From: Gordonia oryzae | Lineage (GTDB): Bacteria > Actinomycetota > Actinomycetes > Mycobacteriales > Mycobacteriaceae | Assembly (NCBI RefSeq): GCF_003797185.1 | Contig: NZ_RKMH01000001.1 | Coordinates: 186,001 to 250,000 of the forward strand | DNA length: 64,000 nucleotides | Reading direction: 5' to 3' | In this document: positions 42,414-54,373 of the stretch, piece after piece | Layout: each line of letters begins with the position of its first letter | Numbering within the stretch: the stretch's first letter is position 1 | Position numbers and translations under genes: made by a program | The notes under the pieces: model-generated | Seen by the model: only the letters and a program-made list of their open reading frames with translations | The model's database searches: none | What the model was told of the DNA's origin: nothing

Positions 42414-43879
42414 CAGTCACCGATCCCGCGGTCACCACCGCCAGCGAGTCCGCCCCGGTCGGCAAGGCGGCGCTCACGCAGGAAGAGACCATCGCGTCGT
42501 TGGGTACGTATGGCTACGGCTGGGCCGACTCCGACGTCGCGGGCGCCAGCGCCCAGCGCGGTCTGTCGCCTGCGGTCGTCGCCGACATCTCGGGAAAGAA
42601 GTCCGAGCCGCAGTGGATGCTCGATCAGCGTCTCAAGGCGCTGAAGATCTTCGATCGCAAGCCGATGCCGCACTGGGGTGCCGAACTCGACGGCATCGAC
42701 TTCGACAACATCAAATACTTCGTGCGTTCGACCGAGAAGCAGGCCACCTCGTGGGAGGAACTGCCAGAGGACATCAAGAACACCTACGACAAGCTCGGTA
42801 TCCCCGAGGCGGAGAAGCAGCGGCTCGTCGCCGGTGTGGCCGCGCAGTACGAGTCCGAGGTGGTCTATCACCAGATCCGCGAGGATCTCGAGGCGCAGGG
42901 CGTCATCTTCCTCGACACCGACACCGGCCTCAGGGAGCATCCGGAGATCTTCCAAGAGTACTTCGGGTCGGTCATCCCGGCGGGCGACAACAAGTTCTCC
43001 GCGCTGAACACCGCGGTGTGGTCGGGCGGCTCGTTCATCTATGTACCGCCGGGTGTGCACGTCGACATTCCGCTGCAGGCATACTTCCGGATCAACACCG
43101 AGAACATGGGGCAGTTCGAGCGGACGTTGATCATCGTCGACGAGGGTGCGTACGTGCACTACGTCGAGGGGTGCACCGCGCCGATCTACAAGACCGACTC
43201 GCTGCACTCTGCAGTCGTCGAGATCATCGTCAAGAAGGGTGGTCGCTGCCGCTACACGACCATCCAGAACTGGTCGAACAACGTCTACAACCTGGTCACC
43301 AAGCGCGCCAAGGCCGAGGCCGGCGCCACCATGGAGTGGATCGACGGCAACATCGGGTCCAAGGTGACAATGAAGTACCCGGCCGTGTGGCTCACCGGTG
43401 AGCACGCCAAGGGTGAGGTGCTCTCGGTGGCGTTTGCCGGCGAGGGACAGCATCAGGACACCGGCTCCAAAATGGTGCATCTCGCACCCCACACCTCGAG
43501 CAACATCGTTTCCAAGTCGGTCGCGCGGGGCGGTGGCCGCGCCTCCTACCGCGGTCTGATCAAGATCAACAACGGCGCACACGGCAGCCGGTCTACGGTG
43601 AAATGCGATGCGTTGCTTGTCGATACCATTTCGCGCAGCGACACCTACCCGTATGTCGACATCCGCGAGGACGACGTCACCATGGGCCACGAGGCCACCG
43701 TGTCGAAGGTCAGCGACGATCAGCTGTTCTACCTGATGAGTCGCGGACTGACCGAGGACGAGGCGATGGCGATGGTGGTCCGCGGCTTCGTCGAGCCGAT
43801 CGCCAAGGAACTCCCGATGGAGTACGCGCTCGAACTCAACCGTCTCATCGAACTTCAGATGGAAGGAGCCGTCGGCTGA
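42410..43879 (+). CDS. sufB: Fe-S cluster assembly protein SufB
   Basis: Scaffold subunit of the SufBC2D complex, 489 residues. It has [20 protein letters not shown] near 200, [20 protein letters not shown] near 245 and the conserved C-terminal [20 protein letters not shown] with the cluster-assembly cysteine near 405, then DLIS... [21 protein letters not shown]. Unlike M. tuberculosis SufB it has no intein: the sequence is continuous and of plain length. Coupled to sufR and sufD by overlaps. Confidence 0.96.
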   Translation: MTVTDPAVTTASESAPVGKAALTQEETIASLGTYGYGWADSDVAGASAQRGLSPAVVADISGKKSEPQWMLDQRLKALKIFDRKPMPHWGAELDGIDFDNIKYFVRSTEKQATSWEELPEDIKNTYDKLGIPEAEKQRLVAGVAAQYESEVVYHQIREDLEAQGVIFLDTDTGLREHPEIFQEYFGSVIPAGDNKFSALNTAVWSGGSFIYVPPGVHVDIPLQAYFRINTENMGQFERTLIIVDEGAYVHYVEGCTAPIYKTDSLHSAVVEIIVKKGGRCRYTTIQNWSNNVYNLVTKRAKAEAGATMEWIDGNIGSKVTMKYPAVWLTGEHAKGEVLSVAFAGEGQHQDTGSKMVHLAPHTSSNIVSKSVARGGGRASYRGLIKINNGAHGSRSTVKCDALLVDTISRSDTYPYVDIREDDVTMGHEATVSKVSDDQLFYLMSRGLTEDEAMAMVVRGFVEPIAKELPMEYALELNRLIELQMEGAVG

Positions 43880-45051
43880 TGGCCGATCCGACATTGCCGG
43901 TAATGTCCGCCGGACCGGTCAACAAAGGCGAGCAGTTCACGTCGTTCGACGTCAATGCTTTCGAGGTACCCAGCCCGCGCGAGGAGGCATGGCGGTTCAC
44001 CCCGTTCCGTCGGCTCCGCGGCCTGCATGACGGCACCGCCGAACGCACCTCGGAGGCGACTGTAACGGTCCGCGGAGCGGGTGACGGGGTCACCGTCGAC
44101 ACCGTCGGGCGCGCCGACGAACGCCTTGGCGCGGGTGGCGTTCCCTTCGATCGCATTGCTGCGCAAGCATATTCGTCGTTCACCCAGGCAACCGTGGTGA
44201 CCGTCGGGCGAGAGGTCGAGCTCGGTGAGCCGGTCACCATCGAGGTCACCGGACCAGGCGAGAGCCAGACGGCGTTCGGGCATCTGCAGATTCGGCTCGA
44301 ACCGTTCGCGCGTGCCGTCGTCGTCCTCGATCAGAAGGGGGGCGGAACGTACGCGGAGAATGTCGAGTTCGTCGTCGGCGACTCTGCTGCACTGACCGTC
44401 GTCAACGTTCATGACTGGGCGCACGACGCCGTGCATGTGGCCGCCCACCACCTACGGGTGGGACGTGACGCCACGGTTCGCCACTTTGCGATCAGCCTGG
44501 GCGGCAACCTCGTTCGCCTGTCCCCGGTGGTGCACTACGACGCGCCCGGCGGCGACGTCGAGTTGTGGGGTCTGTACTTCGCCGACGCCGGCCAGCACCT
44601 CGAACAGCGTCTGCTCGTCGATCACAGCCAGCCCAACTGCCGTTCCCATGTGGTGTACAAGGGCGCGCTGCAAGGGGATGCGACCGATCGGGCGCGGGAG
44701 GCGCACACGGTGTGGATCGGCGACGTGCTGATTCGCCCCGAGGCCGAGGGCACCGACACCTTCGAGTTGAACCGCAATCTGGTGCTCACCGACGGCGCGC
44801 GCGCCGACTCGGTACCGAACTTGGAGATCGAGACCGGAGAGATCGTTGGCGCCGGACACGCAAGTGCCACCGGCCGATTCGATGACGAGCAACTGTTCTA
44901 TCTGCAGGCCCGCGGCATTCCCGAGGACCAGGCCCGACGGCTGGTCATCCGCGGATTCTTCGGCGAGATCATCGCCAAGATCGCGGTTCCCGAGCTCCGT
45001 GAACGACTCGAAGCGGCTATCGAGGCCGAACTCGAGATCGCCGGCGCCTGA
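43879..45051 (+). CDS. sufD: Fe-S cluster assembly protein SufD
   Basis: Partner of SufB and SufC, 390 residues. The N-terminal part EEAWRFTPFRRLRGLHDG is typical; the beta-helix core includes LEQRLLVDHSQPNCRSHVVY and KGALQGDATDRAREAHTVWI, and the end reads GHASATGRFDDEQLFYLQAR then GIPEDQARRLVIRGFFGEII. TGATG overlap with sufB sets the start; the open frame to 43603 is only antiphase overlap. Confidence 0.94.
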   Translation: MADPTLPVMSAGPVNKGEQFTSFDVNAFEVPSPREEAWRFTPFRRLRGLHDGTAERTSEATVTVRGAGDGVTVDTVGRADERLGAGGVPFDRIAAQAYSSFTQATVVTVGREVELGEPVTIEVTGPGESQTAFGHLQIRLEPFARAVVVLDQKGGGTYAENVEFVVGDSAALTVVNVHDWAHDAVHVAAHHLRVGRDATVRHFAISLGGNLVRLSPVVHYDAPGGDVELWGLYFADAGQHLEQRLLVDHSQPNCRSHVVYKGALQGDATDRAREAHTVWIGDVLIRPEAEGTDTFELNRNLVLTDGARADSVPNLEIETGEIVGAGHASATGRFDDEQLFYLQARGIPEDQARRLVIRGFFGEIIAKIAVPELRERLEAAIEAELEIAGA

Positions 45052-45124
45052 CCCGCCGACGCAGAAGCCTCGCACCGGACACTCAGCCCACACGCACCCA
45101 CAGACACCCAACAAGGAATCAATC

Positions 45125-47242
<2,118 letters not shown>

Positions 47243-47243
<1 letters not shown>

Positions 47244-47725
47244 TGCGCATGGAGCAGATGTATCAGGACGTGATCCTCGATCACTACAAACATCCGCACG
47301 GCCGTGGTCTGCGCGAGCCGTTCGGCGCCGAGGTCGCCCACGTCAACCCGACATGCGGGGACGAGGTGACCTTGCGGGTCGCTCTGAGCGACGACGGCAC
47401 CACCGTCGCCGATGTCTCCTACGACGGACAGGGCTGTTCGATCTCCCAGGCCTCGACGTCGGTGCTCTACGACCAGATAGTCGGGCTGCAGGTGGACCAG
47501 GCGCTGGCCACCGTCGACTCGTTCTCCTCGATGATGACCTCGCGTGGCAAGGACGACGGCGATGAGGACGTCATCGGCGACGGCATTGCCTTTGCCGGGG
47601 TGAGCAAGTACCCGGCGCGGGTCAAGTGCGCCCTCCTGGGATGGCTGGCGTTCAAGGACGCATTGGCACGATCGGTCGAGGTACTGGAATCGCAGCCAGC
47701 ATCACAAGGAGCGGAGTCAGCATGA
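47243..47725 (+). CDS. sufU: Zinc-dependent sulfurtransferase SufU
   Basis: Accepts persulfide from SufS and passes sulfur to SufBCD. 160 residues. The zinc/active cysteines are in NPTCGDEVTLRV near 38, DGQGCSISQASTSVLYDQI near 65 and ARVKCALLGWLAFKDAL near 130. The GKDDGDEDVIGDGIAFAGVS loop is typical of SufU and absent in IscU. ATG 47243 overlaps the sufS stop; ATG 47249 is an alternative. Confidence 0.94.
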
Positions 47726-48111
47726 GCATCAATCCCGACGCGGCTGATGTCGAGATCACAGCCGGTGACCCGGCGCCGACCGGCCCGAGTACGTCGCTGC
47801 CGCAATTCGACGACGTCGAAGAGGCCATGCGCGATGTCGTCGACCCCGAATTGGGGATCAACGTCGTCGATCTCGGACTCGTCTACGGCATCGAGATCAC
47901 CGACGACGCCGTCGCGAAACTGGACATGACGCTGACGTCGGCGGCGTGTCCGCTCACCGATGTGATCGAGGATCAGACCCGCGGGGCGCTGGTCAACAGC
48001 GGATTGTGCACCGAGGTCGAGATCAACTGGGTCTGGCTGCCGCCGTGGGGCCCGGACAAGATCACCGACGACGGCCGCGAGCAACTGCGCGCCCTCGGGT
48101 TCACCGTCTAG
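47722..48111 (+). CDS. sufT: SufT / DUF59 (MIP18-like) maturation factor
   Basis: A 129-residue protein of the DUF59 family with VEEAMRDVVDPELGINVVDL then GLVYGIEITDDAVAKLDMTL and the conserved TSAACPLTDVIEDQ near 75. It helps load Fe-S clusters into target proteins. Last suf gene, starting inside the sufU stop. Its stop codon TAG is made by the first bases of a palindromic element inserted here, so the last residues (GFTV) may differ from the ancestral end. Confidence 0.92.
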   Translation: MSINPDAADVEITAGDPAPTGPSTSLPQFDDVEEAMRDVVDPELGINVVDLGLVYGIEITDDAVAKLDMTLTSAACPLTDVIEDQTRGALVNSGLCTEVEINWVWLPPWGPDKITDDGREQLRALGFTV

Positions 48112-48273
48112 GGTGTGTCTCCCAATTCCCTGTGCGGGTCTTGGCGGCCCGATTGCGCCCTGGCCGCGTTGTCGTCGGTCACGATAGCTGCCGCTATCGC
48201 TTCCTCCTCCGTTTTGCCGGAACGCAATCGTTCGCGCCAATCCCTCGCAGAAGAATTGGGAGAGACACCCTAG
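48108..48273. mobile_element. 166-bp palindromic MITE-like element
   Basis: Terminal inverted repeats of 21 bases: CTAGGGTGTGTCTCCCAATTC at the left and the complement CTAGGGTGTCTCTCCCAATT+C at the right, one mismatch. The interior is also symmetrical: the centre (48190.5) coincides with the loop of a perfect 7-bp hairpin CGATAGC-TGCC-GCTATCG, and the two 80-base halves are roughly 65-70 percent identical by eye. No room for a transposase, so it would be moved in trans. CTAG at each end may be a duplicated target. It can fold as one long hairpin and could end suf transcription. Confidence 0.8.
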
Positions 48274-48665
48274 CGGCCGGTGCCCGGACCGGACGGCGAT
48301 GAGTCCGCATCCACCGAACCCGAGGGACACTTTCGACGGGTACGGCGGTGGCGTCCGCTGCGTCGCGCTGGGCAAAGTGTTCGGTGACGCACTTGGCCTG
48401 GCGATGCCACCAGTTGACGAGACCGCGTTGCGCTGTTTCGGGGGTGCGCGGTGTCAGTGGCGCTCTGTACACGCCGCCCGGTCGGTCCTTCTTCGACGGC
48501 CTCGACGAACATGCGCTCCTCGCGCGGGCGCGCACTGTGGCCACTGGGTTGTTCGACCGGCTGGCGCCGACCACGCCGACCATCACGGCTAGCATTCTTG
48601 GGCGTCCTGACACGCCCGACGAACGGGGAACCGAGGACTCGCGAGAACCAGGACGGTCACGCCAA
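48274..48665. other. No supported gene
   Basis: About 390 bp after the palindromic element. A minus-strand open frame (48194-48613) runs through the element and has no recognisable features; a plus-strand segment near 48450-48590 reads GALYTPPGRSFFDGLDEHAL and then ARARTVATGLFDRLAPTTPT with protein-like character but no start or homolog that I know. It may be a gene remnant. Confidence 0.4.
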
Positions 48666-49817
48666 TCAGATGCGGCCGGTCATCGTTCGTCGTACGAGGG
48701 TGGTACGGGTGGGCTGATCGAGTGCCGCGAAGACCCGGCGCATCGCGGTAAGGGTGCCCCGAAGGTCGGCGCGTTCGCTCAGATAGCTGCGCTGTGACTC
48801 GATCGGCAACGCGAGAAATGCGTCGAAGAACCGGACGGTTTGCACGGGGTCGAGACCCAGCAGCACCGCGGCCCCGCGCAGGCGCAGACGCCACACCTGC
48901 TGTGCACGCCACGGCCACAACACTGCCGAGGCGTCTTCGTCGTCGGCGACCGCCCGTGCTGCGGTGTCGGCCCACCGCAGCGCGGTCGCCACGCCGTATC
49001 CGGTGGTCGGATTCATGAATCCGCCTGCGGCGCCGAACCGCAGCGGCTCGAGCCGCCACGGGGTGGGTGAGGAGATGAGCACCGGGAACGACACCCGCTC
49101 GCGGTGGCGTGCGCGGTCGCCGGTGATGCCGTGGCCGGCCAGCCGGATGGTGAGGCGGTCGGCGAGTTCGGCGACCGGAAGGGCAGGGCGGCCGATCAGA
49201 CAGGTCTCCTCGAGGAGGATCGCGTCGTCGCCGACGGGTACGGCATAGAGGAACGACGGCGCAGCACCGCGGGGGCACCACGGCGAACCGTGTCGTGGCG
49301 CTCGCCAGTCCATGAGGACCGCCTCGGCGCCGTCGAGGACTGGCGCCGCCTCCTCGCGACCGAGCACGATTCCGAACGCCGTCTGGCGCGGGGCCGCCCG
49401 GGCCGACGGGCCGTCGGCTGCCGCGCCGCGACAATCGAATACCGTCCCGGCGCGATGGACGGTTCCCTCGTCGGTGATGACCCGATCTGGGGCGACGTGC
49501 CGCGCCCGGGCCTCGACGACGTTGACACCGTCGAGGTGCAGGCGGCGTTGCAGCCCGACCGTGTCGAAGACGCTGTAGCCGCGTGGGATGTGACGCCGGT
49601 GGACCGCATGGGCGGCCACCGACGCCGTCCGTGCGGCGATCACCGAGTCGTCGAGCCATGCCGGCACCTCGTCGGTCCACGCCGCATATGTCGCGGTCCA
49701 GCGTCGTTCGATGCGCGAATCGATCAGCGTCACCGGCACGCCGTGATGGGCGAGCCGATGGGCCAGGGCGCGGCCGGAAGGTCCGGCACCGACCACGATC
49801 GCCGCTTGGCCGCTCAC
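48666..49817 (-). CDS. Lycopene cyclase, CrtY/CrtL-like
   Basis: A 383-residue FAD-binding protein that most likely cyclises lycopene ends. Dinucleotide motif AIVVGAGPSGRALAHRLAHH at 6-25, then the cyclase-specific WTATYAAWTDEVPAWL near 40, FLYAVPVGDDAILLEETCLI near 192-211 and GAAGGFMNPTTGYGVATALR near 260-279. These fit the CrtL-type monocyclase/bicyclase group described in Rhodococcus and Gordonia relatives. No phytoene synthase or desaturase is nearby, so the rest of the carotenoid pathway must be elsewhere. It ends in the accessory region after the palindromic element and is followed by an SDR in the same orientation upstream. Confidence 0.85.
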   Translation of the reverse strand: MSGQAAIVVGAGPSGRALAHRLAHHGVPVTLIDSRIERRWTATYAAWTDEVPAWLDDSVIAARTASVAAHAVHRRHIPRGYSVFDTVGLQRRLHLDGVNVVEARARHVAPDRVITDEGTVHRAGTVFDCRGAAADGPSARAAPRQTAFGIVLGREEAAPVLDGAEAVLMDWRAPRHGSPWCPRGAAPSFLYAVPVGDDAILLEETCLIGRPALPVAELADRLTIRLAGHGITGDRARHRERVSFPVLISSPTPWRLEPLRFGAAGGFMNPTTGYGVATALRWADTAARAVADDEDASAVLWPWRAQQVWRLRLRGAAVLLGLDPVQTVRFFDAFLALPIESQRSYLSERADLRGTLTAMRRVFAALDQPTRTTLVRRTMTGRI

Positions 49818-49865
49818 CCCAGCCCGCCTCGCCCAAGCACTCTCACACCCGTGCCCGTGCAGCGT

Positions 49866-50654
49866 TCACACGGTGCCGGTGGCCATGAGGCCACCGTCGA
49901 TCCGCAGGGTCTCGCCGGTGATCCACGACGAGCCGTCGCCGGCCAGGAACGCCGCCGCGGCGGCGATGTCCTCGGTTTCCCCGAGACGACCGAGTGGGTA
50001 CCGTGCGACCGCCTTGGCCTCGTTGTCGCCGCTGATGAGCACGTCGGCGAACTTGGTCCGGACGATGGCGGGGGCGATGGCGTTGACCCGGATGCCCGCG
50101 GGTCCGAGTTCCCAGGCGAGTTCCTCGGTCAACCTGATCAGCGCCGCCTTGGACGCGCCGTAAGCGGCGATCACGCCGGTCGACCGCAGTCCGGCCACCG
50201 ACGCCACGTTGATCACCGAGCCTCCGTGCTCGGCCATACCTGCTCGGTAGGCCTCCTGGACGAACCCCAACGCGGCGACCACGTTGGTGTCGAACGTCTT
50301 TCGGACGGCGTCGAGATCCGCGTCCATCAGCGGCCCTGCGGTCGGGGCGATCCCGGTGTTGTTGACCAGGATGTGGATCCCGCCGTTCGACACTGCCACG
50401 GCCACGGCCTCCGCCCGGTGTGCGGCGTCCCCGGTGTTGCCGGGCGCCGTGGTAACCCGCGAGTTGGGGACCACGGTGCGAATCTGTGCCGCGGCGGCCT
50501 CGAGGGCATCGGGCTTGCGGCCGGTGATGACGACGGCGGCTCCGCGACGGGCGAGTTCGGTGGCGATCCCCAATCCGATACCCCGGCTGGAGCCGGTGAC
50601 GAGAGCGGAACGACCGGTGAGGTCGGGTGCGGGCAATGAAGTGGTGTCGGTCAC
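49866..50654 (-). CDS. Short-chain dehydrogenase/reductase
   Basis: A 262-residue NAD(P)-dependent SDR. Cofactor loop ALVTGSSRGIGLGIATELAR near 17-36, NNTGIAPT near 97 (family NNAG with Ala to Thr), catalytic Ser in NVASVAGLRST near 148 and the YGASKAAL motif near 162, then GIRVNAIAPAIVRTKF. The C-terminus GSSWITGETLRIDGG is typical of FabG-like members. GTG 50654 is chosen; GTG 50663 is also in frame. 48 bases upstream of crtY-like on the same strand. Substrate not predictable. Confidence 0.88.
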   Translation of the reverse strand: MTDTTSLPAPDLTGRSALVTGSSRGIGLGIATELARRGAAVVITGRKPDALEAAAAQIRTVVPNSRVTTAPGNTGDAAHRAEAVAVAVSNGGIHILVNNTGIAPTAGPLMDADLDAVRKTFDTNVVAALGFVQEAYRAGMAEHGGSVINVASVAGLRSTGVIAAYGASKAALIRLTEELAWELGPAGIRVNAIAPAIVRTKFADVLISGDNEAKAVARYPLGRLGETEDIAAAAAFLAGDGSSWITGETLRIDGGLMATGTV

Positions 50655-50690
50655 AGGTGTCACCCTATCTATTTCTCGTCCGTCAGGTTC

Positions 50691-50873
50691 GCCCCCGGTT
50701 CCTGAGCGTATCGGTGTCGCCGGTAGCCACCACAAGTCGATCGGTGGCGGTCTGCAGCGATGCGATGACCGCATCGATCGCGCGTGTCAGCAGCGCCTTG
50801 CGGTCGTCGGTGTAGCAGCAGATCAAGACGCAGATGCCGCCATCGTGCGGGTGCGGATCATGCGGGTGCGGTT
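50691..50873 (-). other. Possible remnant of a tautomerase-like gene
   Basis: A minus-strand frame reads YTDDRKALLTRAIDAVIASL followed by QTATDRLVVATGDTDTLRNR and stop. The first part resembles the helix of 4-oxalocrotonate tautomerase-like proteins. No ATG or GTG start is visible, only a TTG, and the upstream DNA is a His/Pro-coding GC repeat (CACCCGCATGATCCG-type). Likely a fragment. Confidence 0.25.
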
Positions 50874-50942
50874 ACCGGGTGTACTCCCTCGAAGTCGGTT
50901 GGGTCGGGCTCGCGGGTTCCGTGCCGCGGAGTGCCGGCGGTT

Positions 50943-50960
50943 CTAAGGGTAGCCTAATTT
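50943..50960. promoter_or_regulatory. Possible IdeR/DtxR iron box
   Basis: On the minus strand ATTAGGCTACCCTTA matches 12 of 15 positions of the right part of the IdeR consensus (TTAGGTTAGGCTAACCTAA). It lies about 135 bases before the ABC-F gene and 290 before the SDR, so the target is unclear. Confidence 0.35.
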
Positions 50961-51094
50961 CGTGAGCTAGGACTGACCGCCACGCTCCAATCGGCCGGCG
51001 CAGGTCGTCGCCGCGTTCCTCGCCTCGCATCGCTGACGTCGACGAATGCCGGCGATGCGGCTTTGGTGTCGCTCGGCGATTAGACTGAACCGTC

Positions 51095-52723
<1,629 letters not shown>

Positions 52724-52730
52724 GACCGGC

Positions 52731-52743
52731 CGGGGTCACCCCG
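52731..52743. terminator. Short hairpin between convergent genes
   Basis: CGGGG-TCA-CCCCG lies between the ends of the ABC-F gene and the acyl-CoA synthetase gene. A five-pair stem and no U-run; possible weak bidirectional terminator. Confidence 0.3.
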
Positions 52744-52765
52744 ACCGATCCCAGACGAACGATTA

Positions 52766-54313
52766 TCAGACGTTCGAGGGCCAATACGCCTTGCGGAGAA
52801 TGCCTTTCACGAGTTTGCCGGTGGGGGTCCGGGGGAGTTCGTCGACGAAGTCGACCGATCGGGGCACCTTGTAACCCGCGATCTTCTCGCGGGTGAAGTC
52901 GAGTAACTCGGTTGCGAGCTCATCGGACGGTGAGAACTCGGGCGCGAGTTGGACACACGCCTTGGCGATCTCGCCGAGTTCGGGATCGGGGACGCCGATC
53001 ACACCGGCATCGAACACTGCGGGATGGGTGACGAGGACGTTCTCGGCTTCCTGCGGGTAGATGTTGACCCCGCCGGAGATGATCATGAAGGCCTTGCGGT
53101 CGGTGAGGTAGAGGTAGCCGTCCTCGTCGACGAAGCCGACGTCGCCGGTGGTCGACCAGTTGTCGTGTGCGGGGTGCCGCGCTTGCGCGGTCTTCTCCGG
53201 GTCGTTGTGGTACTCGAAGACGGCCTCCTCGCGCTCGAAGTAGACCAGTCCGACCTCGCCGGTGGGCAGATCGTTGCCGTCCTCGTCGCAGATGTGCACC
53301 ACGCCGAGTAGTGGCTTTCCCACCGAACCGGGATGATCCAGTGCCTCCTGGGGTCCGATGAACGTGGCTCCGGCCGACTCGGTGGAGGCGTAGTACTCGT
53401 GGACTACCGGGCCCCACCACTCGATCATGGCGCGCTTGACCTCGGCCGGGCAGGGCGCAGCGGCGTGAATGGCGACCTTCATGCTCGAGACGTCGTACCG
53501 GGAGCGGGCCTCTTCGGGCAATTTCAGCATGCGGATGAACATGGTGGGCACCCACTGGCTGTGGGTGACGTGGTAGGTGTCGATGAGTCGCAGCGCCTCT
53601 TCCGGATCGAAGCGGTCCATGAACACCACGGTGCCGCCCACCGAATTGGTGATTCCGCAATACCGCAGTGGCGCAGCGTGATACAGCGGCGCAGGGGAGA
53701 GGTAGACGGAGTTCTCGTCGAATGCGTACATCGGGGCGAACACCGCGGTGTAGGCGTCGGGGATCTCGTCGACCTGACCCTGCGGCAGTGGGGTCTGGAT
53801 TCCCTTGGGCCGTCCGGTGGTTCCCGACGAGTAGAGCATGTCGGTGCCGCGCGGCTGGTCGGTTCGCGGCTGTGACGATGCGCTCGCGAGGACCTTCTCG
53901 TACGAGTCGAAGTCGGGCAGTTCGCCACCCCAGACGAGTCGGTGCCCGGGTGCGGCGAGGGCGGGGAGTTCACCCGCACGCTCGAGGGCGTGCGCCACCG
54001 AGGCCCCCGCAAAGACCACCTGCGTGTTGGAGTCGGAGAGAATGTAATTGGTCTCCTCGGCTGTCAGGTGATGGTTGATCGCGGTCACGTACATGCCGCT
54101 GCGCAGCGCTGCCCAGTAGACCTCGAAGATGTGCAGGTCGTTCTCGGAGACCACGGCGATTGCATCCCCGGGCTTGAGGCCGAGGGATTGGAGATGATTG
54201 GCCAGGCGAGTGGAGTTCTCGTCGAGTTCTCGGTAGGTCAACTGCTCGCTGGTCGAGGCGCGGATGACGGCGGGCTTGTCGGGGGTACGGGCGGCGAAGA
54301 CTCCAGGGAACAC
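52766..54313 (-). CDS. Acyl-CoA synthetase (FadD-like, AMP-binding)
   Basis: A 515-residue adenylate-forming enzyme that activates a carboxylic acid to its CoA thioester. P-loop-like MLYSSGTTGRPKGIQTPLPQ near 160, HEYYASTESAGATFIG near 305, GDVGFVDEDGYLYLTDRKAF near 390-409 with the hinge Asp/Arg, and the C-terminal catalytic Lys in PRTPTGKLVKGILRKAYW near 500. It resembles mycobacterial FadD enzymes of medium/long-chain or aromatic type; the exact acid is unknown. A TetR-type operator lies 40 bases upstream. Convergent with ABC-F. Confidence 0.92.
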   Translation of the reverse strand: MFPGVFAARTPDKPAVIRASTSEQLTYRELDENSTRLANHLQSLGLKPGDAIAVVSENDLHIFEVYWAALRSGMYVTAINHHLTAEETNYILSDSNTQVVFAGASVAHALERAGELPALAAPGHRLVWGGELPDFDSYEKVLASASSQPRTDQPRGTDMLYSSGTTGRPKGIQTPLPQGQVDEIPDAYTAVFAPMYAFDENSVYLSPAPLYHAAPLRYCGITNSVGGTVVFMDRFDPEEALRLIDTYHVTHSQWVPTMFIRMLKLPEEARSRYDVSSMKVAIHAAAPCPAEVKRAMIEWWGPVVHEYYASTESAGATFIGPQEALDHPGSVGKPLLGVVHICDEDGNDLPTGEVGLVYFEREEAVFEYHNDPEKTAQARHPAHDNWSTTGDVGFVDEDGYLYLTDRKAFMIISGGVNIYPQEAENVLVTHPAVFDAGVIGVPDPELGEIAKACVQLAPEFSPSDELATELLDFTREKIAGYKVPRSVDFVDELPRTPTGKLVKGILRKAYWPSNV

Positions 54314-54353
54314 GATCTCTCCTCATCGGCGATGACAACTGTCAGCAAGGTTA

Positions 54354-54373
54354 TACCGAGCGCTCACTCGGTA
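54354..54373. promoter_or_regulatory. TetR-type operator before the acyl-CoA synthetase
   Basis: Perfect inverted repeat TACCGAG-CGCTCA-CTCGGTA, 41 bases upstream of the acyl-CoA synthetase start. Two 7-bp arms and a six-base spacer are typical for fatty-acid-responsive TetR repressors. No TetR gene is adjacent (the nearest is acnR, whose operator differs), so the regulator would act from elsewhere. Confidence 0.6.

Larger units (their letters stand above)
50664..51094. other. SDR / ABC-F divergent spacer
   Basis: About 430 bp that holds the possible tautomerase remnant, the possible iron box and the ABC-F promoter. A -10-like TAGACT at about 51081 lies eight bases before GTG 51095, which would suit a nearly leaderless ABC-F transcript. 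Confidence 0.45.

Noticed and set aside
42410-43879. Intein in SufB, as in M. tuberculosis
   Set aside because: The protein has normal length and runs continuously through the insertion region.
48194-48613. Minus-strand frame of 139 codons through the palindromic element
   Set aside because: Half of it is element DNA and the rest has no recognisable feature.
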